Counted from the first letter of the stretch, positions 49,733 to 58,836 are shown. The stretch is 64,000 nt of DNA from Stutzerimonas stutzeri KOS6 (GCF_000307775.2 NZ_KK020676.1:1261767-1325766); one strand, 5' to 3'. The notes: generated by a model not told the origin, from the letters alone. Translations and numbers: made by a program.

Positions 49733-50593
49733 ATGGGCAAGCGCCTGAGCGTATTGATCGCAGGTTGCGGTGACGTCGGCAGTCGCCTCGGCCTGCAACT
49801 GAGTCGTGCCGGCTGGACGGTGTATGGCCTGCGGCGCAATGCCGCCGAGCTGCCGGTGCCGATCCTGCCGGTCAACGGTGACCTTAGCGAGCCGCACTGC
49901 CCGCGCTGCTGGCCCAACGGCGGGCTGGACTATCTGGTCTATGCCGCTTCCGCCAGCGAGCACGACGAGGCCGGCTATCGCCGCGCCTATGTCGAAGGGC
50001 TGCGCAATGTGCTTGGCTGGCTGCAACAGCATGACCAGCGGCCGCGGCGGCTGCTGTTCGTCTCCAGTACCGGTGTCTATGCCCAGCGCGACGGCGAATG
50101 GATCGATGAGGATTCGGCCACCGAGCCCGGCGGCTTTACCGGCCGGGTGATGCTCGAGGCCGAGCAGCTGGCGCTCGGATGCGGGCTGCCGGTAACCCGG
50201 GTGCGCATGGGTGGCCTGTACGATCCGGCGCGGCCGTGGCTGCAGAACCAGGTACGCGCCGGCTTGCGCGTCGAGCGTGATCCGCCGCAGTACAGCAACC
50301 GCATTCATCGCGATGATGCCGCCGGCCTGCTGGCCTTTCTGTTGCAGACCGATGCCAATGGCGGGGCGCTCGACGACTGCTATCTCGGTGTCGATGACGA
50401 CCCGGCGCCGCTGCACGAGGTGGTCGACTGGCTGCGCGAGCGGCTGGGTGTCAGCCATTGGGCCGAGCAGAGCATGACCCGCCGCGCCGGCAGCAAGCGC
50501 TGCAGCAATGCCCGTGCCCGTGCGTTGGGTTGGACGCCCCGATTCCCCAGCTACCGTGACGGGTATGCCTCGCTCGGGCGCAATCGGCACTAG
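49733..50593 (+). CDS. NAD(P)-dependent SDR family protein (YeeZ-like)
   Basis: This is a 286-residue extended short-chain dehydrogenase-like protein. The nucleotide-binding motif is unusual, LIAGCGDVGSRLG (Gly-x-Gly-x2-Gly); active-site-like SSTGVYAQRDGEWIDE carries the Ser/Tyr region. It resembles E. coli YeeZ, a putative epimerase or reductase of unknown substrate. GGAGCGG precedes ATG 49733. It is divergent from oxyR with a 132-base gap in which I see no clear OxyR site. Confidence 0.85.
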   Translation: MGKRLSVLIAGCGDVGSRLGLQLSRAGWTVYGLRRNAAELPVPILPVNGDLSEPHCPRCWPNGGLDYLVYAASASEHDEAGYRRAYVEGLRNVLGWLQQHDQRPRRLLFVSSTGVYAQRDGEWIDEDSATEPGGFTGRVMLEAEQLALGCGLPVTRVRMGGLYDPARPWLQNQVRAGLRVERDPPQYSNRIHRDDAAGLLAFLLQTDANGGALDDCYLGVDDDPAPLHEVVDWLRERLGVSHWAEQSMTRRAGSKRCSNARARALGWTPRFPSYRDGYASLGRNRH

Positions 50594-50746
50594 GTGTGCA
50601 GCCCGTCGGCAAACGGGCAACTTCTTGTGCGGCGCTGCTTACTAAATCCTGACAGCACGCCGCACCGGCCATAGGGGAGCTACAGCGAGGCAGCGAAGGA
50701 GAATCACCACAGGCGGCGTTTCCGACACCTGATCAGGAGATTGTCC

Positions 50747-51919
50747 ATGAGAGCCCTCCGCTGGCACGGCAAGCACGACATCCGCTGCGACGACCACGTC
50801 CCCGACCCGAGCATCGAAGATCCGCGCGACGCCATCATCAAGGTCAGTTCCTGCGCCATTTGCGGCTCCGACCTGCACCTGTACGACGGCTTCATGCCTG
50901 GCATGCAGCACGGCGACATCATGGGCCACGAGTTCATGGGCGAGGTGATGGAAGTCGGCTCGGCGAACAAGAAGCTCAAGGTCGGCGACCGTGTGGTGGT
51001 GCCCTTCACCATTGTCTGCGGCGAATGCGACCAGTGCCGGCGCGGCAACTTCTCCGTCTGCGAGCGCACCAACCGCAACAAGGACATCGCCGACAAGGTA
51101 TTCGGCCATTCCACCGCCGGCCTCTACGGCTACACCCACCTCACCGGTGGTTATGCCGGCGGCCAGGCCGAGTATGTGCGGGTGCCCTATGCCGATGTCG
51201 GCCCGGTGGTGATCCCCAATGGCCTGACCGACGAGCAGGTGCTGTTTCTCGGCGACATCCTGCCCACCGGCTGGCAGGCCGCGGCACAGTGCGACATCCA
51301 GCCCACCGACACCGTGGCGATCTGGGGTGCCGGGCCGGTGGGCCAGTTCGCCATCCGCAGCGCGCTGATGATGGGTGCCGAGCAGGTCATCTGCATCGAT
51401 AACGTGCCCGAGCGGTTGTCCATGGCCCGCGCTGGCGGCGCCATCACCATCAACTTCGACGAAGAAAGCGTGCTTGAGCGGCTGTCCGAGCTGACCCGTG
51501 GCAAGGGCCCGGAGAAGTGCATCGACTCGGTGGGCATGGAGGCTCATGCGGCACGTTCCATCGACTCGATGTACGACCGCGCCAAGCAGGCGCTGATGTT
51601 GGAAAGCGACCGGCCGCACGTGCTGCGCGAGATGATCTATGTCTGCCGTCCGGCCGGCATCATTTCCATTCCCGGCGTCTACGGCGGGTTGATCGACAAG
51701 ATCCCGTTCGGCGCGGCGATGAACAAGGGGCTGACCTTCCGCATGGGCCAGACCCACGTCAACCGCTGGACCGACGACCTGCTCAGGCGCATCCAGGAAG
51801 GTGAGATCGATCCGAGCTTCGTCATCACCCACAGCGTCAGCCTCGAGCAGGGTCCAGAGATGTACAAGACCTTCCGCGACAAGCATGACGGCTGCATCAA
51901 GGTGGTTCTGAAGCCGTGA
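50747..51919 (+). CDS. zinc-dependent alcohol dehydrogenase (formaldehyde dehydrogenase-like)
   Basis: This is a 390-residue MDR-family enzyme from ATG 50747, chosen over a TTG at 50741 because AGGAGA lies 8 bases upstream of the ATG. The catalytic zinc site is CGSDLH (Cys39) and GHE (His61-Glu62); structural zinc Cys are 91, 94, 97 and 105 ([15 protein letters not shown]); the NAD motif is [14 protein letters not shown]. The [11 protein letters not shown] segment is typical of the formaldehyde-dehydrogenase-like subgroup. It oxidises an alcohol or aldehyde adduct with NAD. A long hairpin follows it, then a small membrane protein gene. Confidence 0.9.
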   Translation: MRALRWHGKHDIRCDDHVPDPSIEDPRDAIIKVSSCAICGSDLHLYDGFMPGMQHGDIMGHEFMGEVMEVGSANKKLKVGDRVVVPFTIVCGECDQCRRGNFSVCERTNRNKDIADKVFGHSTAGLYGYTHLTGGYAGGQAEYVRVPYADVGPVVIPNGLTDEQVLFLGDILPTGWQAAAQCDIQPTDTVAIWGAGPVGQFAIRSALMMGAEQVICIDNVPERLSMARAGGAITINFDEESVLERLSELTRGKGPEKCIDSVGMEAHAARSIDSMYDRAKQALMLESDRPHVLREMIYVCRPAGIISIPGVYGGLIDKIPFGAAMNKGLTFRMGQTHVNRWTDDLLRRIQEGEIDPSFVITHSVSLEQGPEMYKTFRDKHDGCIKVVLKP

Positions 51920-51926
51920 ACCTGTC

Positions 51927-51951
51927 GCCGATCCCTACGCTAGGGATCGGC
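51927..51951 (+). other. strong hairpin after the alcohol dehydrogenase gene
   Basis: An 11-bp perfect stem, GCCGATCCCTA / TAGGGATCGGC with a 3-base loop, starts 8 bases after the stop. No T-run follows, so it may stabilise the upstream mRNA or terminate weakly before the gene at 51981. Confidence 0.5.
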
Positions 51952-51980
51952 CGAGCCAAAGCATCGAGCGAGGAGTCTTC

Positions 51981-52499
51981 ATGAGCATTCCACGTCAAGT
52001 CACCCGGCCCAATCACTCCGCGCGCACGCTGGCGCGGGGGCTGGGCTGGTTCAGTATCGGCCTGGGCGTCGTCCAGCTGGTAGCGCCGCGGCAAGTCGCG
52101 CGCTTCATCGGCATGTCCGGCAGCGATGGCGTGATCCGCGCCTGCGGCCTGCGCGAGATCGCCACCGGCGTCGGCATCCTGCTGGCGGACGATCCCAAGC
52201 CCTGGATCTACGGCCGTATCGGCGGCGATGCGCTGGACCTGGCCGGTCTCGGCTGGAGCATCGAGCAAGGCAACGAGCCGGCCAATGCCGCCATTGCCGC
52301 CGGCGCGGTGGCCGGCATCACCGCACTGGACCTGAGCTGCGCCAAGGGCCTGGATGCCGAGCGCAAGCCGTTCACCGAATGGGACTACAGCGACCGCAGC
52401 GGCTTTCCCGGCGGTTCGGCGCAAGTGCGCGGCAGCGTCGGGGCGGAATTCGCCGCCGCGCGGGCCGAGCCCAATGGGTATCCGCCATCGGTTCACTGA
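51981..52499 (+). CDS. small membrane-associated protein of unknown function
   Basis: This is a 172-residue protein. The first half has two or three weakly hydrophobic helices (ARGLGWFSIGLGVVQLVAP, LREIATGVGILLADDPKPW) and a Gly/Ala-rich third (NAAIAAGAVAGITALDLSCA); the C-terminal 45 residues are soluble. Similar proteins occur beside zinc alcohol dehydrogenases and cyclase/dehydrase genes in pseudomonads; no function is known. GAGGAG lies before ATG 51981. It is probably expressed with the dehydrogenase. Confidence 0.75.
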   Translation: MSIPRQVTRPNHSARTLARGLGWFSIGLGVVQLVAPRQVARFIGMSGSDGVIRACGLREIATGVGILLADDPKPWIYGRIGGDALDLAGLGWSIEQGNEPANAAIAAGAVAGITALDLSCAKGLDAERKPFTEWDYSDRSGFPGGSAQVRGSVGAEFAAARAEPNGYPPSVH

Positions 52500-52628
52500 G
52501 CTGGAATTCGGGGCGACCGGGCCACTGCACGGTCGACTCTGTGCGCGACAATCCGCCGCATTTGCTATGGTGGCCGACCGTTTCGGTCGCAGGCCTTCGC
52601 CGCGCCGCCAGTTTGCAGATGAGAGTCC

Positions 52629-53561
52629 ATGTCCTCGGTCATCAATGTCGTCCTGCCCGTCTTCGCCCTGATTCTGCTCGGTTTCCTGTGCCGCCGCACA
52701 GGGCGGTTGGGGCCGACCGGTGCCTCCGAACTCAACCGTTTCGTCGTCTGGCTGGGCCTGCCGGCGTTGCTCTTCAGCGTGGTCGCAACCTCCACCTGGG
52801 AGCAACTCTGGCAGCCCGGCTTCATCGCCGCGTTTTCCATCGGCTGCCTCGGCGTGTTCGCCTTTACCCTCGGCTATCGCATGCTGCAGAAGCAGCCGCT
52901 GGTCGATGCCAGCCTGGATGCGCTGGGGGCGTCCTACGCCAATACCGGCTATGTCGGGATTCCGCTGTGCATGCTGGTGCTTGGCGATGAGGCGCTGCAG
53001 CCAGCGATGGTCGCCTCGATCGTGGTGGTTTGCGTACTGTTCGCCATTGCCCTGGCCTGCGTCGAGACCGGCTTGCATGCCGGGCAGGGCCTGCTGCGCA
53101 CGCTGGGCAAGGTAAGCCGTGCACTGTCGCGCAATCCACTGGTGATCGCACCCGTGCTCGGCGCGCTCTGGGCAGCCAGCGGCTTGCAGCTGCCGGTGCC
53201 GCTGGAAACGCTGCTCAAGTTGCTGGGCGCGGCGGCGGCGCCCTGCGCGCTGGTCTCGCTGGGGCTGTTCCTCGCCCAGCCTCAGCCGGGCGGCCAGGTT
53301 CGGGGGGTATGGCCGCTGGTGGGGCTGAAGCTGGTGGTGCAGCCGCTGATCACCTGGTACCTGGCCTTCGAAGTGTTCCAGCTGCCGACGCTGTGGGCCT
53401 ATTCCGCGCTGCTGCTCAGCGCGCTGCCGACCGGCACCGGGCCGTACATGCTCGCCGAGTTCTATGGACGGGAAGGCTCGCGTGTCTCGCGGGTGGTGCT
53501 GCTGTCGACGCTGGGCTCGCTGATCAGCCTGTCGCTGATTCTGGTGCTGTTGCCGGTCTGA
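52629..53561 (+). CDS. AEC family transporter
   Basis: This is a 310-residue, ten-helix carrier of the auxin efflux carrier family. The N-terminal half begins VINVVLPVFALILLGFLCRR and the second half carries NPLVIAPVLGALWAASGLQL. Bacterial AEC proteins include malonate and other organic-acid carriers; the substrate here is not predictable. It is a single gene followed by a palindromic repeat. Confidence 0.88.
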   Translation: MSSVINVVLPVFALILLGFLCRRTGRLGPTGASELNRFVVWLGLPALLFSVVATSTWEQLWQPGFIAAFSIGCLGVFAFTLGYRMLQKQPLVDASLDALGASYANTGYVGIPLCMLVLGDEALQPAMVASIVVVCVLFAIALACVETGLHAGQGLLRTLGKVSRALSRNPLVIAPVLGALWAASGLQLPVPLETLLKLLGAAAAPCALVSLGLFLAQPQPGGQVRGVWPLVGLKLVVQPLITWYLAFEVFQLPTLWAYSALLLSALPTGTGPYMLAEFYGREGSRVSRVVLLSTLGSLISLSLILVLLPV

Positions 53562-53583
53562 TTTGCATGCGCTCACTTGGCGC

Positions 53584-53616
53584 GTGGATAAGCCTGCGGC
53601 GTTATCCACCCTACGC
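53584..53616. repeat. palindromic intergenic repeat (GTGGATAA / TTATCCAC)
   Basis: GTGGATAA (53584-53591) and TTATCCAC (53602-53609) form an inverted repeat, followed by CCTACG as in the element at 4049-4131. It lies between the convergent AEC and methyltransferase genes. Confidence 0.55.
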
Positions 53617-53652
53617 CGGCCTGCCGTTGGGTGGAAAACCACGCGGTAGCGG

Positions 53653-54600
53653 TCAGCTCGCCGCCCGCGTCACTTCCAGCACCACGGCAGCGATGCGATC
53701 GCACTGGGTATAGGCCCCGCCAAGCAACTCCTCGCCGAACACGTCCGGATCGATCTCGCGGTAACGCCACTGCAGGTCGGTGCGTTCCAGCCGTTGGCGT
53801 ACCTCGGCGAGGAAGGGGTCCTGGTTTTCCAGCATTGCCACGCCGGTATACAGCAGCAGCGTGCCGCCCGGCGCCAGACGGCCAAGCGCGGCGTCGAGGA
53901 TCGCCAGCGACAGGCCGGCACCGAGCGGCCCGCCGCCGTGGCGATAGGCGCGCTGGTCGGCATCGACCAGATAGGGCGGGTTGGCCAGCACCAGATCGAA
54001 CTCGCCTTCTGCCGCGCCCAGTAGATCGCTGTGTGCGGCGCGCAGGTTGTCCGCGCCGGCCAGTGCCGCGTTGATGCGCGTCAGGCGCAGCGCGGCCGGG
54101 TTGATGTCCAGTGCCAGCACCTCGGCTTGTGGCCGCGCCAGTGCGGTCAGAATCGCACCGGCGCCCGAGCCGCAGCCGATGTCGACTGCGCGGCGAATCT
54201 CGCCAGCATGCTGGTTCAGATGACAGCAGATGGCACTGGCGAAACGATAGGTATCCGGGCCGAAGAACACCGCGTCGCTGGCTTCGGTGGGAAATGCCGA
54301 GTGCAGGAACAGCTGCCCGTCCAGGCTGGACAGGCGCACCTTCGAGCGCCAGCGCGAGCCACGGGATTCCAGCACGTCGGCCTGGTCCATCAGGCTGAAC
54401 AGCGGTGGTGGCAGCAGCTCGTGCTGGAACGGGCGACTCCAGCCGAAGACACCCGGTAGGTCTTCGGCAAGCGCGTTCTCCGGACGCTGGTTGACCCGTT
54501 CATGGGTCAGCGGAGTGGGGGTGATGAAGTGATAGCCGCGATCTCGCAGGGCCTGGCCCAGATGCAGCAGGGCGCGGTCCTGCGCGGTTTCCATGGTCAT
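53653..54600 (-). CDS. class I SAM-dependent methyltransferase with NPPY motif
   Basis: This is a 315-residue protein. The SAM-binding motif I is AVDIGCGSGAGAIL (about residue 140), followed by LALDINPAAL, and the catalytic motif is LANPPYLV. NPPY marks amino-group methyltransferases acting on a base or an amide nitrogen (PrmC, RsmC or TrmN6-like). The N-terminal 130 residues are a separate domain preceding the catalytic fold. The target is unknown. It is 24 bases downstream of the diiron-type gene on the same strand, probably co-transcribed. A second ATG at 54594 could also be the start. Confidence 0.85.
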   Translation of the reverse strand: MTMETAQDRALLHLGQALRDRGYHFITPTPLTHERVNQRPENALAEDLPGVFGWSRPFQHELLPPPLFSLMDQADVLESRGSRWRSKVRLSSLDGQLFLHSAFPTEASDAVFFGPDTYRFASAICCHLNQHAGEIRRAVDIGCGSGAGAILTALARPQAEVLALDINPAALRLTRINAALAGADNLRAAHSDLLGAAEGEFDLVLANPPYLVDADQRAYRHGGGPLGAGLSLAILDAALGRLAPGGTLLLYTGVAMLENQDPFLAEVRQRLERTDLQWRYREIDPDVFGEELLGGAYTQCDRIAAVVLEVTRAAS

Positions 54601-54624
54601 GGTTGCTTTCCCTGGTTTGCCTTG

Positions 54625-56046
54625 TCAGTTGAACAGACCGCTGAACAGCCGCGTGGCCAGCAGGCCGGCGCTACTGTGATGACGCTGCGGCGCGAGCAAC
54701 GGCCGCAGCAGGTGCAGGCGCGCGGCGCGGTCCGGCAGGCGCGCGACCTGCTGTTCGAGCAGCTTGAGCTCCTCGTCGAAATCGTTGCCGGTAGCGGCCG
54801 CCGCGGGCACTGGCACCCTCGGGCCGGGCTGCGGACGGCGCGCGTTGAACAGCGCCTGGCGCTGCAGCAGCGCACCGCGCGGGCTGCGCTTGCCGTCGGC
54901 CTGCCAGTCGGCGGCGATCCAGTCGTGGATCATCTGCTGCTCGTAAGGGCTGAATACGCCGAACATCGGCGCCTGTTCACCAACGATCAGTTGCCAGAAG
55001 CGGCTTTCATGCGGGTCATGGCCGCGCTTGATCCAGCCGCGACTGTCCAGCACGGCGAGAAACTGCTCGACGTCGTCGGCCAGCCATTGATTGACCGTGC
55101 GGCCCTCGAAGCGGCAGTAGTCGGAATGAACGAACTGGCCGACCGCGGCCTTCTTCTCGAGGATGCGCTGCACTTCACGAGGCAGGTCGAAATCACCGAT
55201 CACCGAGACGCTGCTGGCGCCCAGGTCGTTGAGCCGGTAGCCGTCGCGCACTCGTCGATAGAACTGCGCGCTGTCGCCTACCTGCGGCAAGGCATCCAGC
55301 ACGCCCTGTACGGCTTTCTTCGCATGGCCATTGTCGGCGTTGTCGACGGTGACGTGCAGGGTGAAGTAATACGGGTCGATGCCCAGTTCGGTCAGCTCGT
55401 AGGCGCTGATCAAGAGGTGCAGCGGCAGCTGTTCGTAGCCCAGATTGAAGCCGATCACTTCCGGCAGGAACTGCTCGGCATGCTCGGCCAGGGCCAGCTG
55501 GATGGCGCCCTGGACGAAGTGCTCGTCGTCCAGTTCCTGCCAGTCGTCGCAGCCCTGGCTGGCCAGCAGCTTGCGGTAGAGCACCACGTGGTTCTTCTCC
55601 GGCAGACCTTCGCCGAGCTCTTCCAGATAGGTCTGGATCAGCGCGGTGAAGCGCGCATCGTCCCAGCGCTGCAGCAGGCCATAGAGCCAGGCGCCGTCGA
55701 CCAGTTTGGTCGGCGCCACACCACGCAGGAAATGCAGCGCGTGCGCCTTGCTGGAGAAATAGCGGCGCGCCGCCCCGGCCCGGCGCTGGTCCAGGTAGGC
55801 CTGGTACTGGCGACCGACCGCTTCGGTGTGCCGCATGACCCAACCCTGCAACTGCGCGGGATCATCGGGCAGGTCGCAGGGCAACGCGGCGACCTGCTCG
55901 AGCTGCCCGCGCAGGTAATCGGCGGCCGCCCTGCGGCTCTGCTCGTCGGTTTCCCGGAGCAGAGCGAAATACAGATCCCTGGACGGCTGCGCATCGGGCG
56001 TCGCGAGGGCTGGGGTGATCGGCAGGCTGCGAGTAGTGAGGTGCAT
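54625..56046 (-). CDS. iron-containing redox enzyme family protein (heme-oxygenase-like diiron fold)
   Basis: This is a 473-residue protein whose central part (residues about 130-330) looks like the heme-oxygenase-like diiron oxidase family: an acid/His helix (YLEELGEGLPEKNHVVLYRK, Glu142/143, His153), a second acidic helix (EVIGFNLGYEQLPLHLL) and the H-x3-D ... H motif LHVTVDNADNGH (His231, Asp235, His241). Family members such as UndA and BesC use two irons and oxygen to cleave or desaturate fatty-acid or amino-acid substrates. The N-terminal and C-terminal extensions are unassigned. The adjoining methyltransferase gene suggests a joint pathway. The substrate is unknown; ligand assignment is by eye. 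Confidence 0.75.
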   Translation of the reverse strand: MHLTTRSLPITPALATPDAQPSRDLYFALLRETDEQSRRAAADYLRGQLEQVAALPCDLPDDPAQLQGWVMRHTEAVGRQYQAYLDQRRAGAARRYFSSKAHALHFLRGVAPTKLVDGAWLYGLLQRWDDARFTALIQTYLEELGEGLPEKNHVVLYRKLLASQGCDDWQELDDEHFVQGAIQLALAEHAEQFLPEVIGFNLGYEQLPLHLLISAYELTELGIDPYYFTLHVTVDNADNGHAKKAVQGVLDALPQVGDSAQFYRRVRDGYRLNDLGASSVSVIGDFDLPREVQRILEKKAAVGQFVHSDYCRFEGRTVNQWLADDVEQFLAVLDSRGWIKRGHDPHESRFWQLIVGEQAPMFGVFSPYEQQMIHDWIAADWQADGKRSPRGALLQRQALFNARRPQPGPRVPVPAAAATGNDFDEELKLLEQQVARLPDRAARLHLLRPLLAPQRHHSSAGLLATRLFSGLFN

Positions 56047-56231
56047 GGCTTTGTTCTGCGGCAGTTCTAGTCGAGTTTTGGCTGCCGGGCCTGTGGTTTA
56101 GTTCAGCCGCGCCGCCGAGTGGCCACTTGTCCAGAAAGGCGGCTGCGTTCTGCAACTTCCTCACCGGCATCCCTTCCTAATCGAAAGGCTCCCGGATCGG
56201 CCGGGCGCGCCTGCCGCACGGAGTGAACGCG

Positions 56232-56456
56232 ATGAGTCACAACGAACAGGGCCGCGAAAGCGTCGAGTCCATCGACCAGAGCGGGGATGCCCATCAGCAG
56301 AACCCGGAAACCACCACCACCCACGGGGAAGTCGCCGGTGGCGATGAGGCCGACGTGCCGGGCGGTGCCTACAACGTCCCGCCGGGACTGGCCGAGGATG
56401 TCAGCGACGAGGAGGCGTTGCACGAGTCGCCGCCCGCGCAACGGTCATCGCAATGA
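56232..56456 (+). CDS. small acidic protein, unknown
   Basis: This is a 74-residue frame from ATG 56232 (MSHNEQGRESVESIDQSGDA), with GGAG 9 bases upstream. It is acidic, rich in Glu, Asp, Ser and Gly, with no hydrophobic stretch, so probably a disordered cytoplasmic protein. It begins 185 bases from the divergent diiron-type gene, and its last 12 bases overlap the frame of the convergent lactonase gene. I do not recognise a family; codon use is plausible for this genome. Confidence 0.55.
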   Translation: MSHNEQGRESVESIDQSGDAHQQNPETTTTHGEVAGGDEADVPGGAYNVPPGLAEDVSDEEALHESPPAQRSSQ

Positions 56457-57563
56457 GCGGCAATCGCGTGTCGCTCGGCTTGGCCAGGCGATCTCAGGGG
56501 GCGGAGAAAAACCTGACGTCCGACGGGCGCTCCACGGCCAGCGTCTGCAGGGTTTCGCCCAGCCTGCCGCTGGCTGGATCTCGCGCAGGTTGCCGTCGGC
56601 TTCGATGGCGAAGCCGATGATGTGGTTGTAGTCGCCGCGGTCGCTGACATAGAGGAAACGTCCGTCAGCCGAGGTGTGGATCGCTCCGGGTGAATGGCGA
56701 ACGTCAGGCGCGGCCTCGGCGAGGCTCAGCAGTTGGCGCCGGACAAGCCTGCCGTCGGTGTAGTCGAAGCGCGCCACCTGGGCGCTCAGTTCCAGTGTGA
56801 GGAAGGCGTACCGGCCTTGCGGGTCGAACACCAGATGGCGCGGGCCGCTGCCCGGCGGCAGTTCGATGCTGGCCGGCTCGTCGGGTTGCAGGGGGCGTTC
56901 GGCACGGCTTGGTTCGTAGCGGTAGACGAAGACCCGGTCGGCGCCCAGGTCGCTGACCAGCAGTCGCTTGCCGTCCGGCGTCGGCACGGCCGAGTGGACA
57001 TGTGCCGATTGCTGGCGCTGCGGGTGTACTCGGCTCGCCTGGTGGGCGGCGATCTGCGTGACGGGAAGCGGCCGGCCGTCTGCGGCAAGCGGCATCACAG
57101 CCAGGTGACCGCCGGGGTTCGCCCGCGAACCGTAGTTGCTGACGAACAGGTAGCGTCCGTCCGGGCTGAGGCTGGCGTGGGTCGGTTCGTCGCCGAGGCT
57201 GGTGCTCTGCCCGATGGGCTGGTAGTCGCCGCGGCTGTCGAGCTGCCAGGCGCTGACGCGCCCGATCGGGTCGGTCCGGGTGGGAGCGTTCTCGTTGGTG
57301 GCGTAGAGCCGGCCGCGCTGCCGCTCCTGCACCATCCAGGACGGGTTGTGGCTGGCAAGCACCTGCAGCGGTTGCGGGTCGATTCGGCCCCTTTGCGGGT
57401 CGAAGCGCAGGCGCAGGATGCCCGGGCTGCCGCTTCCGTCGGTATAGCTGCCGATCAGGATCTGCATGTCGTGGCTCTCGGCTCGGGCACCGGCCGCCAG
57501 CCCCGCGCCGACCAGCAGGGCGAAAGCGATGTGGCACAGAGCAGAACGGATGGTTGAAATCAT
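56445..57563 (-). CDS. lactonase-family beta-propeller protein, 3' end apparently deleted and frameshifted
   Basis: From ATG 57563 there is a signal peptide (CHIAFALLVGAGLAAGARA) and then about 310 residues of a seven-bladed 6-phosphogluconolactonase-like propeller (MQILIGSYTDGSGSPGILRL, HASLSPDGRYLFVSNYGSRA, HSPGAIHTSADGRFLYVSDR). The normal frame reaches GNLREIQ and then turns into 35 unrelated residues. In another frame, starting at the same bases, the sequence reads DPASGRLGETLQTLAVER and PSDVRFFSAP and stops at 56494-56496, which is what the end of this family should look like. About 35-40 residues of the last blade are missing between them. Both sides share GATCCAG, so a short-homology deletion is likely. 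The protein may be non-functional. Confidence 0.75.
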   Translation of the reverse strand: MISTIRSALCHIAFALLVGAGLAAGARAESHDMQILIGSYTDGSGSPGILRLRFDPQRGRIDPQPLQVLASHNPSWMVQERQRGRLYATNENAPTRTDPIGRVSAWQLDSRGDYQPIGQSTSLGDEPTHASLSPDGRYLFVSNYGSRANPGGHLAVMPLAADGRPLPVTQIAAHQASRVHPQRQQSAHVHSAVPTPDGKRLLVSDLGADRVFVYRYEPSRAERPLQPDEPASIELPPGSGPRHLVFDPQGRYAFLTLELSAQVARFDYTDGRLVRRQLLSLAEAAPDVRHSPGAIHTSADGRFLYVSDRGDYNHIIGFAIEADGNLREIQPAAGWAKPCRRWPWSARRTSGFSPPPEIAWPSRATRDCRSLR

Positions 57564-57678
57564 GCCGCTATGACCGCGGTAAAGCCGCAACGCTCCCTGG
57601 CGGGTGCGAACGAGCGGCACCCTGCAAGGTCGTATGTCCAGCCGGGCGTATGCCGGCTCCCCGATTCCAGGAAGACGC

Positions 57679-58836
57679 ATGGACCATTTGCTCCCGGTAC
57701 AGCTTGCCGAATTACAGAACATCGCAACCAGTCTGGCTGAAAGCCTGATTGCCCCCCGCGCGGCCGAGGTCGATGCCGAGTGTCGCTGGCCTGCCCATTC
57801 GATGCAGGCGCTCGGCGAGGCCGGACTGCTCGGGCTGCAGGTGCCGAGCGAGCTGGGCGGCCTGGGGCAGGGACTGCTGGGCCTGTGCGTGTTGACCGAA
57901 GCCATCGCCCGCGCCTGTCCGTCGTCGGCGCTGTGCTTCGGCATGCACTGCGTGGCCACGGCGGTAATCGCCGCCAAGGCCACGGATCATCAGCGCGAAA
58001 ATTATCTGCGGGAAATCGCCCGGGGTCGCCACATCACCACGCTGGCCTTGTCCGAGCAGGGCACCGGTGCGCATTTCTACCTGCCGGAAACCCGCCTGGA
58101 TGCCGACGGTGAGGACTTCATCGTCGATGGCACCAAGCAGTTCGTCACCAATGGCGGACATGCCGATTCCTACGTCGTATCCACCGTGGCTGCCGGTGCC
58201 GAGGCCGGTGATTTCAGCTGTCTGATCGTCGACCGGGACAGTGCCGGGATGCAGTGGCTGGATCCCTGGGCCGGCTTCGGCATGCGCGGCAACTCGTCGC
58301 GGCCGCTCAAGCTCGATCAGGTGCGGGTACCTGCGCGCAATCTCCTGGGCGCGCCGGGCGATCAGGTCTGGTATGTGTTCGAGGTGGTGGCGCCATTCTT
58401 CCTCATGGCCATGGCCGGAACCTACCTGGGCGTTGCCCAGGCGGCGCTGGACGAAGCGGGCCTGCACCTTCGCGCGCGCCGCTACAGTCACTCCGGGGAA
58501 TGCCTGCGCGATGTGGAGAGCCTGCAGGTGCGCTATGGCGAGCTCTGGACCGACCTGGTAAAGACCCGCGCTCTGGTGCGCGAAGCCGCCCGCCGCGGCG
58601 ATGGCTCGCATCCCGAGGCGCTGCCGTTCATTCTGGCGTGCAAGGCCGACGCGGCACAAACCGCGGTGCATCTGGCCAACGAGGCGATGACCCTCTGTGG
58701 CGGTGCGGCCTACAGGGAAGATAGCTGCCTGGCGCGCCTGTTGCGCGATGCCCGCGCCAGCCATGTGATGACACCCACCACCGGCCTGCTCAAGCTCTGG
58801 ACCGGACGCAGCCTGCTCGGGCTGCCGCTGCTATGA
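57679..58836 (+). CDS. acyl-CoA dehydrogenase-like flavoprotein, coupled to a sensor kinase
   Basis: This is a 385-residue protein from ATG 57679 (MDHLLPVQLAELQNIATSLA), with AGGAAG upstream. The acyl-CoA dehydrogenase fold is clear (FGMHCVATAVIAAKATDHQR; LALSEQGTGAHFYLPE; NEAMTLCGGAAYREDSCLAR). The C-terminal EGT segment that carries the catalytic Glu in medium-chain enzymes is replaced by HVMTPTTGLLKLW, so either the base lies elsewhere, as in some subfamilies, or the chemistry differs. The stop overlaps the next start (ATGA, 58833-58836), tying its translation to a hybrid histidine kinase. The substrate is unknown. Confidence 0.85.
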   Translation: MDHLLPVQLAELQNIATSLAESLIAPRAAEVDAECRWPAHSMQALGEAGLLGLQVPSELGGLGQGLLGLCVLTEAIARACPSSALCFGMHCVATAVIAAKATDHQRENYLREIARGRHITTLALSEQGTGAHFYLPETRLDADGEDFIVDGTKQFVTNGGHADSYVVSTVAAGAEAGDFSCLIVDRDSAGMQWLDPWAGFGMRGNSSRPLKLDQVRVPARNLLGAPGDQVWYVFEVVAPFFLMAMAGTYLGVAQAALDEAGLHLRARRYSHSGECLRDVESLQVRYGELWTDLVKTRALVREAARRGDGSHPEALPFILACKADAAQTAVHLANEAMTLCGGAAYREDSCLARLLRDARASHVMTPTTGLLKLWTGRSLLGLPLL

